The translations under genes and the position numbers were made by a program. From the IMG/VR virus record IMGVR_UViG_3300045135_002160, positions 1-23,934 of that record: 23,934 bases of DNA. One strand, written 5' to 3'. The DNA comes from a virus. The notes under the pieces are model-generated. The model saw only the letters and a program-made list of their open reading frames with translations. It ran no database searches and was not told the DNA's origin. The stretch's first letter is position 1. Each line of letters starts with the position of its first letter. Below are positions 9,901-17,238 of the stretch, in pieces.

Positions 9901-11052
9901 ATTAACTTCAGTACATCAAACCCATACGACTCACTATCGCGTTTTGCAAACCGCGCGGTGAACGAAGCTGACGATGCCATCGCTGAAGGTAAAGATCCTG
10001 GGCAGGTTCTGGGTGATGTGGTCATCGGAACTCTGGGCGAGTTCTTTGCTCCCTTCCTAGACGAGGCCATGCTTACCGAGGCGCTGGTAGACATCAGTTT
10101 GCGCGGAGGCCGCACCGACACGGGGGCCGAAGTTTACAATCCAGAGGACAGCATTGGGACCAAGGGTTCTAAGATGTTCAATCACGTATTGGAAACACTG
10201 CTTCCGAACCTCGTTCCCGTGAACGTATCCGGCGGTGAGTTTGAACCGAGCCGCTTTGCTCGTGGTGTCGTAGGTCAAGTGGCTCCTGGTTTGATTGACC
10301 CCAAAGACAAGCTTGGTCGTGAGCGCACGCTGACAGGGGAGCTTTTCCGGCAGTTCTCTGGTGTGAGCGCCTTGGAGTTTGACCCGGCTAAGGGGCTTGA
10401 GTTCGGTGCCTACCGTCTACAACAGGCGCAGACAAATGCAAAACGGATATTCAACAGTCGTACCGATGACGCCAACGCCACCGCAAACAGCCTGTATGAC
10501 AGCTATGTCCAATCCAATGAAGCCAAGTTGCGCGTTGATCGGGAATACTATCAGTTCTTCCAAGACCTAGAAACCATGGGTCTGAGCAAAAGCGAAATCC
10601 GCAGACTGCTAAAGAAGAACAACATTGGTGGTGTAAACGCCGTGCTTCGCGGAGAGTTTGAGCCGTTCAAGGTGACGCCGAAGAACTACCAAGAGATGCG
10701 TGATGCGGGGACCATTGACCTCTTTCCACGGGAAGACATCCGTGCCGTACAGGACCAACTCCGCCGTAGGCCATTGAAAGAGATCAAGGAGATCGAAGCT
10801 CCTCGGTCCTCGGCACCGGATATTGTGGATCCGTTTGAGGGTATTATTGATCCGTTCAAGAGTGGTGGTCTGCCTCAGATGCAGGAAGGGCCAGCTTTCG
10901 CCGGCCCCGCTATCGCTCCAATGCCAGCGCCCGCGGTCCCACAGACTCCGCAAGCACCGGCAAGAAGTGCACCTCCGTCACCAACCCTTCTGGGCGGGAA
11001 TGTATTTGACCAAGCTCGTAATGCTGAGATCGCACAGCGAACCTCCGGTTAG
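6928..11052 (+). CDS. Giant internal virion (ejection-type) protein, 1374 aa
   Basis: The start is GTG 6928, three bases after the upstream TAA, with GGGGGA ahead of it. The N-terminal stretch is Gly/Ala-rich and hydrophobic (about residues 38-70 and 95-125), and the rest is largely helical. A segment around 676-705 (SKTVLSPITQVRNF, then ALANGN) recurs in large phage polyvalent or internal proteins. I see no lytic transglycosylase or protease motif. Unusually, the short motif DIVDPF...IIDPFK occurs at residues 3-18 and again at 1298-1311, and the last 60 residues are Pro/Ala-rich. Its size and last position in the virion operon resemble T7 gp16-type core proteins, but the homology is unproven. 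Its TAG interlocks with the convergent gene's stop. Confidence 0.65.
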   Translation: MADIVDPFKPTGIIDPFKTSPEPVEDDKQFYDDTLVGELGEGVVSGVIGIGEGLAGLGAMAVDIAAGTDYGDQVTAGAEALRDAMGLDPEGFVGKGAEIVTQFVVPGLGAANVVAKGAKAARIAKGLANTPLTKAERFGLAAKELAAAGLVDAAVSNDNTTTIADWVGMGPTQTEDLIGLKGREKALARLKNRVALGAESAALGGVIQAGLTQAGKTIGDLQVTKDLAGATRQKIDDVGAGIDDMLYKRMTAAPGSADELGVFKKGLADAIAFSRYRGFLPEDVATRRLLMDGKTQNQLKRADRILKDLETEIDSAIKNTPETGQIDRVDVMSKVEEYLTQPDPNVKKAILDTLPKGVRQNAMRMRKHVDELSMDVLDSNFLRDNNFVTQSGQKLDDLIKTNLNTYLRRRYRIFEDAKYTPTEESIKTADRFFQGNRKSVEKELTDLYRRDVFKDEFSDEFLSKNGLSVEGQGEDAKIIVGAKVTDEAAKKAREAFLGRYSIKSRESLAGGRVAADRLDTGMFVSRENIPKPLRQLLGEIDDPRDAYLGTIADLAQFTAVDDYFGTIKDLSKQNSGIGKLFIDGNTLSPAQAKALRDRGYVKLGGTDGASSMVGVVGKIPDEVDQMVNRAGWGSLDGFYVPQSIYKDLTTQVLAEDSFGTKVTQAIFGTWLKGKGISQYSKTVLSPITQVRNFTTAVSFALANGNMPVIGRGGSLKDSARLVFSNLTNKGDDAVFDALTDAYNRGVLGTNAELREVQDILSKGLNLTAGRDPKDFIEATLGETASKAAGKVTKPLEDMYQASDDFWKFFSYQAEQAKIKHALQGVDPEAQIKYLTKNGADISDEARIAMQSQNADAIDVLIKDRAAQIVRDTVPNYNKGASGLVRFARKLPVGNFVTFPAEMYRTGFNIVKQSLDDMASDIPAVQARGRQRLLGFSSATAIIPAGVLELGYQVSGVSREEMDAYKRSFAAPWEKGAVLVPVGKTDDGKIQYINFSTSNPYDSLSRFANRAVNEADDAIAEGKDPGQVLGDVVIGTLGEFFAPFLDEAMLTEALVDISLRGGRTDTGAEVYNPEDSIGTKGSKMFNHVLETLLPNLVPVNVSGGEFEPSRFARGVVGQVAPGLIDPKDKLGRERTLTGELFRQFSGVSALEFDPAKGLEFGAYRLQQAQTNAKRIFNSRTDDANATANSLYDSYVQSNEAKLRVDREYYQFFQDLETMGLSKSEIRRLLKKNNIGGVNAVLRGEFEPFKVTPKNYQEMRDAGTIDLFPREDIRAVQDQLRRRPLKEIKEIEAPRSSAPDIVDPFEGIIDPFKSGGLPQMQEGPAFAGPAIAPMPAPAVPQTPQAPARSAPPSPTLLGGNVFDQARNAEIAQRTSG

Positions 11053-11258
11053 TAGTCCGCAGCAAACTTGACGTCGATTCCGACACCTCCAAATATGATC
11101 ACAGCGTCCTCTGCGATGCTGTGCATCTCTTCGAACTCAGCTTCGCCAGCGGCTCCGGCCAGGTTTAACGCTGCGTCAACAAGTCGCATGAACACGTCGA
11201 TCTGCTCGTCGTGCATATCCTTAAACCCCAGTGTTTTGATGTCAGCGTTGAAGCTCAT
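11049..11258 (-). CDS. Small conserved protein after DNA polymerase
   Basis: This 69-residue protein starts at ATG 11258-11256 and overlaps the polymerase stop by four bases (ATGA), with GAGAGG upstream inside the polymerase gene. A longer reading from 11447 would run inside the polymerase gene and is rejected. The sequence is acidic and helical (MHDEQIDVFMRLVDAALNLAG), with a final hydrophobic stretch AVIIFGGVGIDVKF. Short proteins ending like this are often seen next to phage replication genes but have no known role. Its stop TAA shares bases with the TAG of the giant virion gene on the other strand. Confidence 0.6.
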   Translation of the reverse strand: MSFNADIKTLGFKDMHDEQIDVFMRLVDAALNLAGAAGEAEFEEMHSIAEDAVIIFGGVGIDVKFAADY

Positions 11259-13189
11259 TCGACCTCTCCCCAATTGTTTGGCAACCCACGCAGGGCTGGA
11301 ATATCGTCGTCGACCTTGGACGGGATCTTCAATGGAAGGCCTGTCTCCATGATCTCTTTTATCATAGCAGATTGTGCCTCGTTCTCCACGGAAAAACAGA
11401 GTTCGTCGTGAACTGTTAGCATGGGCGTGAGGCCCTCGGCAAAACAATCGGCCATCGCTTTCTTGGTTTGGTCGGCTGCCGAACCTTGGATCAGCTTGTT
11501 TAAGGCCTTGTAAGTAAAGGCTCTTTTCAGATTGTTGCCGACAGAGCCGTACTCTTTCTTAGCCTCCTCGAGCGGCAGCGGCTTGTTGTAACCAAACGTC
11601 CGAGGCTCCCACAGATGGAATCGGCAGAGTCTTCCGAGGACCGTGCGAATCTGTCCGTCCTTCTCGGCTTTCGTACTGGCAGCCGTGGCTAGCTGTTTCA
11701 CGAACGGAACTTTGTCCTGATGCTCCTCGATGATCCCCTTGGCTTCGGCGTCGGACACCCCCAGCTGGGCGGACAGCTTACCTACGCCCATGCCATACAT
11801 GATGCCAAGGTTCACAACCTTAGCCTGCTTTCTGGAAATACCCGCAATGTCCGCGACCATCTGGTGCAGATCCACGTCGTCCTTGTGGTATTCCTCGACG
11901 ATTGTATCGACCATAGGGCTGCGCATACGGTCTGGCATTGAGGCTGCGAAGTGAACCAGCAGTCGTGGTTCTTGAGACGAGTAGTCAAACGACCCCCACA
12001 TTTGCCCTTCCTCTGGAATAAACAAACCACGGATCAGTTTCTTGATGTCCGGATCGCGCGCTGGAATCTGCTGCAGGTTTGGAGACGAAGAAGAGAACCG
12101 TCCTGTGACCGTGCCACCGTCGTCACTGCGGAGTTGGTGGAACTCGGTGTGTATCCGACCCTTGTGCTCGTGCCGCAGGATGCTGTCAATAAAGGTGCTG
12201 TCCGCTTTGTCGAACTCACGCAGGCGCACAATCATCTGACACACCTCGTGCGGGTGCGCAGCCAGATACTGTTTGGTAAAAGACGGGGCGCCGGCCTCTG
12301 TCTTGGGGTACTGGAGATTGAGGGCCTCGAACACCTTTTGCACAGAGGCAGCCGCCCAAGGTTCGAGGTCCACGCCTGTCTTGTGTTTGATCTGGGACTT
12401 CAGCTCTTGGACCTTGGCCCTCAGACCGGTGCGTGCAATATCGGCTTTGTCGAGATCCACACGAACGCCGCGCATCCGCATGTCCACCATGCCGGGTATC
12501 AAGGAGGTTTCGAGGTTGAAGATGTGTGTCAGGTCTTGGCTGGAAATCTCCGTCTTGAGTCGACCCCAAAGCTTGAGGGTCATTATGGCGTCCTGTTCAC
12601 CATAGGCTCCGACATAGGCGGGAGGCAGCCGCCACATGTCCGCCTTCGGGTCGATGCCCCAGTCCTTCGCTGCGGCGCGGAGCATCTTTTCGTCCTTGCG
12701 CATGTCGATGTAGTCGCGACCCAAGTTGTTGAGGCTATAGGACCAGCGGTTCTCGTCCACAATGGCGCCGGTGATCATGGTGTCAATGATTCGCCCTTGA
12801 ACATTAACCCCCTCCGCGCGCAGCCAGCCCAAGTCGTAGGTGGCGTTGTGCATGATCTTGTCGATGTGCGGTGTGGCCATCTGTTTCTTGAGCCACTTCA
12901 TGGTCATCTTCGGGTCCAGATTGTGGCCGTTCTGGTGACGGATTGGGAAGTACCAAGCTTGGTCCCCCGCAGCGACAGCGATGCCTACGATAAACCCATC
13001 GTTTCGCGCCCAGCCTGGTCCGAGCTTTGTCAGGTTGGGATCACATGTCTCAAGGTCGACGGCGATCTGCGGATAAACCGTCAGATCTGGATATGAGGAT
13101 GGGATGTTCCAGTCGGGGACGAGTTTCTCCCCGAGGTCCAGTCTCTCGAAAAATGAAATGGTGCTCTTGTCGTTCCGGTCTCTTGCCAT
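11255..13189 (-). CDS. Family A DNA polymerase with 3'-5' exonuclease domain
   Basis: This 644-residue enzyme copies the phage genome. The proofreading domain is intact: Exo I D45-x-E47 (VDLETCD), Exo II N115...D119 (HNATYDLGW), and Exo III Y196-x-x-x-D200 (YGEQD). The polymerase domain shows T360-x-TGRFSSSSPNLQQIP, motif A at D402 (DYSSQEPR), motif B K457-VVNLGIMYG, and motif C HDE at 594-596. At the motif B position equivalent to E. coli Phe762 there is Leu461. In viral PolA surveys this substitution is linked to slower, more accurate synthesis and possibly temperate life. There is no 5'-3' exonuclease domain, as is usual in phages. The ATG at 13189 has AAGGA and GAGG upstream. It lies in the replication operon after a dNTP-metabolism pair. 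The polymerase call is near certain. Confidence 0.97.
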   Translation of the reverse strand: MARDRNDKSTISFFERLDLGEKLVPDWNIPSSYPDLTVYPQIAVDLETCDPNLTKLGPGWARNDGFIVGIAVAAGDQAWYFPIRHQNGHNLDPKMTMKWLKKQMATPHIDKIMHNATYDLGWLRAEGVNVQGRIIDTMITGAIVDENRWSYSLNNLGRDYIDMRKDEKMLRAAAKDWGIDPKADMWRLPPAYVGAYGEQDAIMTLKLWGRLKTEISSQDLTHIFNLETSLIPGMVDMRMRGVRVDLDKADIARTGLRAKVQELKSQIKHKTGVDLEPWAAASVQKVFEALNLQYPKTEAGAPSFTKQYLAAHPHEVCQMIVRLREFDKADSTFIDSILRHEHKGRIHTEFHQLRSDDGGTVTGRFSSSSPNLQQIPARDPDIKKLIRGLFIPEEGQMWGSFDYSSQEPRLLVHFAASMPDRMRSPMVDTIVEEYHKDDVDLHQMVADIAGISRKQAKVVNLGIMYGMGVGKLSAQLGVSDAEAKGIIEEHQDKVPFVKQLATAASTKAEKDGQIRTVLGRLCRFHLWEPRTFGYNKPLPLEEAKKEYGSVGNNLKRAFTYKALNKLIQGSAADQTKKAMADCFAEGLTPMLTVHDELCFSVENEAQSAMIKEIMETGLPLKIPSKVDDDIPALRGLPNNWGEVE

Positions 13190-13194
13190 GTGCC

Positions 13195-13536
13195 TCAGTC
13201 CTTTGTGGGTCGGTCATCCGTGCCGACGTTTCGTTCTTCGTAAGCTATCAGGAAGGCAATACAGCAACCTGCGTGCCATAGGTGCGAGCGGCCAGACTCA
13301 GGGTCCAGCTTTTCCCCCGCCCACCAAGCCCACATATGCCGCATCAATGCGCCAAATACTCGAGACCATTTCATGCCGGCCTCCCAGTTACGGTCTGCAT
13401 ATTTGGCAGCACCAAACGTCAGGATGTCACCAACACCATAGAGAAGCTCTGGCGGGATCAGCTCCATACGCACCTTGCTGGTGTCGTCTTTGTGCCCGCC
13501 CGCGGCGATCAGTTCTTCCCGTGTTTTATCTGACAT
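13195..13536 (-). CDS. dATP/dGTP diphosphohydrolase-like protein (DUF5664 / MazZ-like)
   Basis: This 113-residue protein starts at ATG 13536 with AGGAG upstream and overlaps the deaminase gene by 11 bases. It shows the family pattern: KDDTSKVRMELIPPE, LTFGAAKYADRNWEAGMKWSR, ALMRHMWAWW, GEKLDPESGRSHLWHA-C-C. This family, an all-alpha NTP pyrophosphatase relative, includes MazZ, which hydrolyses dGTP/dATP to the monophosphates in phages with 2-aminoadenine DNA. Most members occur in phages without that pathway, and no PurZ or DatZ is visible here. The likely role is dNTP pool adjustment together with the neighbouring dCMP deaminase. The activity is inferred from family only. Confidence 0.8.
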   Translation of the reverse strand: MSDKTREELIAAGGHKDDTSKVRMELIPPELLYGVGDILTFGAAKYADRNWEAGMKWSRVFGALMRHMWAWWAGEKLDPESGRSHLWHAGCCIAFLIAYEERNVGTDDRPTKD

Positions 13537-13972
13537 CTACCATCACTCCTGCTTCCGTAAACATTTCCATCGACAACGCAATGTCATCCTCCCAGCGCTC
13601 AGCAAACTCAACGTCAGGCTTAGGCCAGCACACGTTCGCTACGCCCATCTGGATAATCTGTGCCGCGCACTGGGTGCAGCACGGGTGTGTGCAGAAGAGC
13701 GTTGATCCGTGGACCGAGGTCGTAGCAAAACTCAGTGCGTTCCGCTCAGCGTGCAGCACCATCTTGTATTTAATGGAGCGATCATTCAACCGCTTATGGC
13801 TGTCGACCACACCACGAGGTAGGCCGTTGTAGCCGCCAGCTACAAGCCTCCGCTTGTCGTCGAAGATTACAGCTCCGACCTTGGTACTCGGATCTTTGCT
13901 CAGCTTTGACATGTGCTTGGCCATGTCGACCGCCCAATCCCAAAGACGTCCTTCTCTAAATGCGTATGTCAT
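13526..13972 (-). CDS. dCMP deaminase
   Basis: This 148-residue cytidine/deoxycytidylate deaminase-fold protein converts dCMP to dUMP, feeding dTTP synthesis. The catalytic H74-A-E76 and the second zinc motif P-C-C99-T-Q-C102 followed by AAQIIQ are present. The residue before C99 is Cys where Pro is usual. Upstream features of the family are also seen: SKDPSTKVGAVI and GYNGLPRG, then DRSIKYKMVLHAERNA. The ATG at 13972 overlaps the helicase stop by four bases. The ribosome site is weak (AGAGG about 13 bases away), suggesting coupled translation. I see no thymidylate synthase in the window. Confidence 0.93.
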   Translation of the reverse strand: MTYAFREGRLWDWAVDMAKHMSKLSKDPSTKVGAVIFDDKRRLVAGGYNGLPRGVVDSHKRLNDRSIKYKMVLHAERNALSFATTSVHGSTLFCTHPCCTQCAAQIIQMGVANVCWPKPDVEFAERWEDDIALSMEMFTEAGVMVDVR

Positions 13973-15504
13973 AGCGGATATTTATACCTCTTGTTGCTCT
14001 CCACAACGTGGAGCTCTTTCTTCGCTCGGGTCACGCCAACGTAAAAGGCGCGGTGCTCGTCGTCCGGATACCGGCTCTCCTCACACGTCTTGGTGGTCGC
14101 CAGATACACGGCGCAGTTGTCGTCCTCGCCGCCCTTCATGGCATGAAAAGTGGAAAGCTTAATCCGTGGTGGCTTGGTGATATCCTCTCCGGAGGCCTCA
14201 ACATGCTGCAGATACAAACGCATCTCGTCGCCGAGGTTGAGAACGCGGAAGGGGTCGTAGTAACCCATGAGGTCACGCTGCGGGATCATCCCGAACTCCG
14301 CCTCCAGTTCCTCCATGCAGAGAAGGCCCATAGGATCGGCAGCCTCCAGCAGCTTTTTGGAGCCCCGCTTCACCACTGCGCGGTCACCCTGCTTTGGCAC
14401 CACCTCATACAGCTCCTGAATCAAATGCAGCTGGACGCTGTTGCCGTTGGCCAAGGACCGCCACGTCTGGATCGCTCGAGCCTGCTCTTTGCTGATCGGC
14501 GCCTGACCCTTGACAGTGTAGTAGTAACCCATGTTGCGGACCACCTTGGCCAGCTCTGTGACATAGGCGTTGGTGCGTGCCATGATCGTCCAAGAACCAC
14601 GCTCCAAAGGCAGCGAGTCCATCTCATAGTGCCATGTCACCTTTCCCTCTTCTGGTGTCGGGCGGTAGGCTTTGGGAACTCGGTCCTTGATCCTTTTGAC
14701 AATCCGCTCTCCAACCTCGAACACACGTCGCGGCAGGCGGTAGGACTGGTCCAGAATGATGCGGTTTTCTGACATCCGGATGAATTGCTTTACATCAACG
14801 CCCGTCCAGCGGTGGATGGCTTGGTCGTCGTCCCCCGCGAGCCATACCACCTCGGAGTACTGTGCCATTTTTGCAACCATCTTCCACTGCAGCGGAGTGA
14901 GATCCTGTGCTTCGTCGACGATCAGGACATCGAGGTGCCGTGGTGTGCAGTTATTGATGAACATCTCGATCATGTCGACAAAGTCCACCTTCTCGATCTT
15001 GGCTTTGTACTCGGCCAGCTGACCTTGGATTTGCTTTGCCTTGAACAGGCTCAGGTCAAAGGTGTCGTGGTCCTTCCACTCCTCCTCCAGTCCAATCATG
15101 CGGTAGCGCGCTCTGTCAATGATAGCCAAGTAGCGGCTTCCGCGGCGCAGGTCGGTCGGCACCAGCAGCCCATCCTCCGGTTTGGTGTTCACGACAAATT
15201 CCTCGCCCAGCATACGACCCAGCTCGGTGTAGTCCGCCGTGGAGAGGACCATGTCTCTGGTGATCCCCAGCTCCATGTATCCTGTGGAGTGCAGCGTTCG
15301 GAAGTTGACCAGTTGCTTTGGGTTGAGGTTGAAGCGGGTCATGGCCCGCTCCCGCGCCTCCTCAATCGACTTGCGAGAAAACGAAACAAACGCAATGCGC
15401 TCTGGTTTGATACCGCTAGCCAAAGACTTGTCGATCTCCCGCATCAGGAACTCTGTCTTGCCGCAGCCGGGTGGGCCAAAGACTTGCGTGCTGTTCTCAA
15501 TCAT
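13969..15504 (-). CDS. UvrD/Rep-type superfamily 1 DNA helicase
   Basis: I place the start at ATG 15504 (511 residues), behind GGAGGAG at good spacing. A 23-residue upstream extension from 15573 would run through the HTH gene and is rejected. All SF1 motifs are visible: Walker A G10-PPGCGKT17, Ia SFSRKSIEEAR, TLH at 70-72, motif II D197-EAQD201, motif III GDDDQ 224-228, motif IV SYR 254-256, motif V TFHAMKGGE 452-460, and motif VI YVGVTRAKK 488-496. Such enzymes are ATP-driven 3'-5' translocases. It is shorter than cellular UvrD, with reduced 1B/2B regions. No hexameric helicase is seen in the window, so this protein or the SNF2 protein may serve fork unwinding. That role is inference. Confidence 0.93.
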   Translation of the reverse strand: MIENSTQVFGPPGCGKTEFLMREIDKSLASGIKPERIAFVSFSRKSIEEARERAMTRFNLNPKQLVNFRTLHSTGYMELGITRDMVLSTADYTELGRMLGEEFVVNTKPEDGLLVPTDLRRGSRYLAIIDRARYRMIGLEEEWKDHDTFDLSLFKAKQIQGQLAEYKAKIEKVDFVDMIEMFINNCTPRHLDVLIVDEAQDLTPLQWKMVAKMAQYSEVVWLAGDDDQAIHRWTGVDVKQFIRMSENRIILDQSYRLPRRVFEVGERIVKRIKDRVPKAYRPTPEEGKVTWHYEMDSLPLERGSWTIMARTNAYVTELAKVVRNMGYYYTVKGQAPISKEQARAIQTWRSLANGNSVQLHLIQELYEVVPKQGDRAVVKRGSKKLLEAADPMGLLCMEELEAEFGMIPQRDLMGYYDPFRVLNLGDEMRLYLQHVEASGEDITKPPRIKLSTFHAMKGGEDDNCAVYLATTKTCEESRYPDDEHRAFYVGVTRAKKELHVVESNKRYKYPL

Positions 15505-15691
15505 CTTTGCTCTCCTCCAACCAGGTGTTGATCTCCTCGAGGCGCCAGCGCAGCGTTCCCTTTTGCCCGCCAAGCCGGAGCGGCTTTGGCATACGGTCTT
15601 CCTTGATCCATTTGTAGAGAGCCGCCGGCGTCACATCCAGATACTCGGCCAGCTCCCGCACGGTAATAAGCTTTGCACTAGAATGGGACAT
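15497..15691 (-). CDS. AlpA/excisionase-like helix-turn-helix protein
   Basis: This 64-residue protein starts at ATG 15691 with GAGGAGA upstream, overlapping the primase end by 14 bases and the helicase start by 8. The sequence ITVRELAEYLDVTPAALYKWIKEDRMPKPLRLGG, then LRWRLEEINTWLEE, is the MerR-like winged HTH layout (HTH_17) of AlpA regulators and phage Xis proteins. It should bind DNA. Possible roles are excisionase or recombination directionality factor, transcription regulator, or replication initiator accessory. Its position inside the replication operon favours the latter two, but no integrase is visible to decide. Confidence 0.85.
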   Translation of the reverse strand: MSHSSAKLITVRELAEYLDVTPAALYKWIKEDRMPKPLRLGGQKGTLRWRLEEINTWLEESKDD

Positions 15692-17213
15692 TGTTGTCTA
15701 TCTCCTCTACACCCAAATCTATATCATCCTCCTCAAACTCCGGCACCCACCACACTCGAACCCCGGCCCACTGACCTTTGGCGTTCTTGTAGCGCTCACG
15801 GCCAGAGCAGGCTTCATTGCTGTTGAGGCGTTTGATCTCCTCTTGGATCTTGGCCCTGTTGTCCGACCACGGGTGGTTGCGGTTGCGCAGGAAGTTGGCC
15901 AGACCATCCATCTTGAACTTGACCTTGTGGTCGTCATGCCACGGCTTCCCTGTCTCAAGCTCTGCTGCATCGTAGGCCTGAGCGCTGCCGTTGCAGTAGC
16001 TCTTGAGTAGATCCTCGAACTGCCCTGTGATCGTCAGCTCGCGTGGCACCTCCTGATAGGTGGCTTGAGACAGGAGCTTGTTGACAGAGGACGTCCAGTC
16101 CTGCTGTTTCATAGTTGCAGGCATGAAGCTGATCTGCGCAAGGCAGGCCTTCTGCCACAGGGATTGGTTATGAAGCTGGTCGACGGTGAGCTCCACACGC
16201 TTCCCGTTCACCACCATGAAGAACAGACGCGGCTCGGACAACACAACAGTCAGTCCCCCTACCTGCGCCTTGTCTTCGCTGTCGCCTCCGATCCCAAACT
16301 TTTTGGTGCGGCACAGATCCTTGTCACACACTGAGCAGAAAGGTTCGATGTTGCACGTTGGACCATAGTCCTTTTTCTGCAGCTGCTTGATGATGCCCAG
16401 CATCTCTTTCGAGTCCAAGGCCGGCGCCATGAACGTGCGGTTATACTCCTCAACCACCTGCTCCCAGTTGTCGGGATACTTGCGGCGGGCATACCAGCCC
16501 ATTTGAAACATGGTGTTGTTGCGCATATCACCAACGGTGCCGGTGGCAACGAGGATACGAAGGCAGGGCGGACCGTCCAGGAAATGCTCCTTAGAGCCGG
16601 CCAGGTCCAACGCATCGAGGTCAACCTGCGACACGCGGCTCCGGTCCACTAGGTCCAAGAACTCCTCGAGCTCCAGCGCCTCGGCATTCTGATCGAACGC
16701 GTAACGCGTTGTCTGCTCCGCGTCGAAGTATGGCATGTTAATAAAGTTGCCGAGATCACCACGCTCAGCTAACAAACTGTCCTGTTTGGGAAATATCTCG
16801 CAACCCGAGAACCCCAAAGCAATGGACATCTCAATCAGGTGCTCACGCACGACAGCTGCCTCATACCATTCTGTCAGAAACAAGTAGAGGTGCGCGCCGC
16901 CAGACTTGGTGCGGCAGTGTATCAGCGGAAGCTTGAGCCTTCGGATCTTTTTCTGCAGCTCTTTGTGGTCGAGGTCATAGACGTCAATGTCCAACGCCCC
17001 GAACCGGCATGTGTTATCTGTGTTGATCGGTATTGACCCGACGCCTTGCTTGCCTTCGATGTGCCGCTGCACCATGTCCGTGGTCATCACACCGCGCTTC
17101 ACGAAGCTCTTGGCATCTGCCTTGCCCTTGCGGCCAATGGCGCCGACCGTAGTCTCACCGTAGCCCGCCTTCGATCCCTCAAAGGCAGCCAGTAATCTCT
17201 CTGCTAAAGACAT
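15678..17213 (-). CDS. Archaeo-eukaryotic-type primase (TOTE-like primase / primase-polymerase)
   Basis: This 511-residue protein starts at ATG 17213 behind AGGAG. The N-terminal AEP catalytic domain has motif I D75-I-D77 (ALDIDVYD), motif II S104-GGAH108-LYLF, and motif III around E139-IFPKQD145 followed by NFINMPYFD. This matches the TOTE conflict system primase family. A four-Cys cluster (C287, C293, C296, C301) leads into KKFGIGGD, a zinc element seen in phage primases. Residues 230-285 resemble the PriCT-type helical segment. The C-terminus is acidic and ends EEIDNNVPF, like the bacterial SSB tip. It should make RNA or DNA primers and may also extend them. It lies between the SSB-like protein and the HTH/helicase pair. 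Confidence 0.85.
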   Translation of the reverse strand: MSLAERLLAAFEGSKAGYGETTVGAIGRKGKADAKSFVKRGVMTTDMVQRHIEGKQGVGSIPINTDNTCRFGALDIDVYDLDHKELQKKIRRLKLPLIHCRTKSGGAHLYLFLTEWYEAAVVREHLIEMSIALGFSGCEIFPKQDSLLAERGDLGNFINMPYFDAEQTTRYAFDQNAEALELEEFLDLVDRSRVSQVDLDALDLAGSKEHFLDGPPCLRILVATGTVGDMRNNTMFQMGWYARRKYPDNWEQVVEEYNRTFMAPALDSKEMLGIIKQLQKKDYGPTCNIEPFCSVCDKDLCRTKKFGIGGDSEDKAQVGGLTVVLSEPRLFFMVVNGKRVELTVDQLHNQSLWQKACLAQISFMPATMKQQDWTSSVNKLLSQATYQEVPRELTITGQFEDLLKSYCNGSAQAYDAAELETGKPWHDDHKVKFKMDGLANFLRNRNHPWSDNRAKIQEEIKRLNSNEACSGRERYKNAKGQWAGVRVWWVPEFEEDDIDLGVEEIDNNVPF

Positions 17214-17238
17214 CTTGAACTCCTAGTGGATGGGGTGT

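Noticed and set aside
6928-11052. Lytic transglycosylase or protease domain in the giant virion protein
   Set aside because: I looked for the Glu-containing transglycosylase motifs and Ser/Cys protease motifs and saw none that convince.
11259-11447. Extended reading of the 69-residue protein into the polymerase gene
   Set aside because: The extra part is an out-of-frame Arg-rich reading of polymerase sequence. The ATGA overlap at 11255-11258 is the normal coupling seen here.
11951-13096. Long plus-strand frame of 381 codons opposite the DNA polymerase gene
   Set aside because: It is antisense to a gene with all catalytic motifs, has no recognisable domain and no convincing ribosome site. 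It is a codon-bias shadow.
15505-15573. Extended N-terminus of the SF1 helicase
   Set aside because: The extension is an Arg-rich out-of-frame copy of the HTH gene. ATG 15504 has a strong GGAGGAG site.
13104-15826. Several long plus-strand frames (13104-13832, 14008-14772, 14785-15531, 15239-15826) opposite the replication genes
   Set aside because: All mirror strongly supported minus-strand genes and read as Arg/Leu/His-rich or motif-free sequence.
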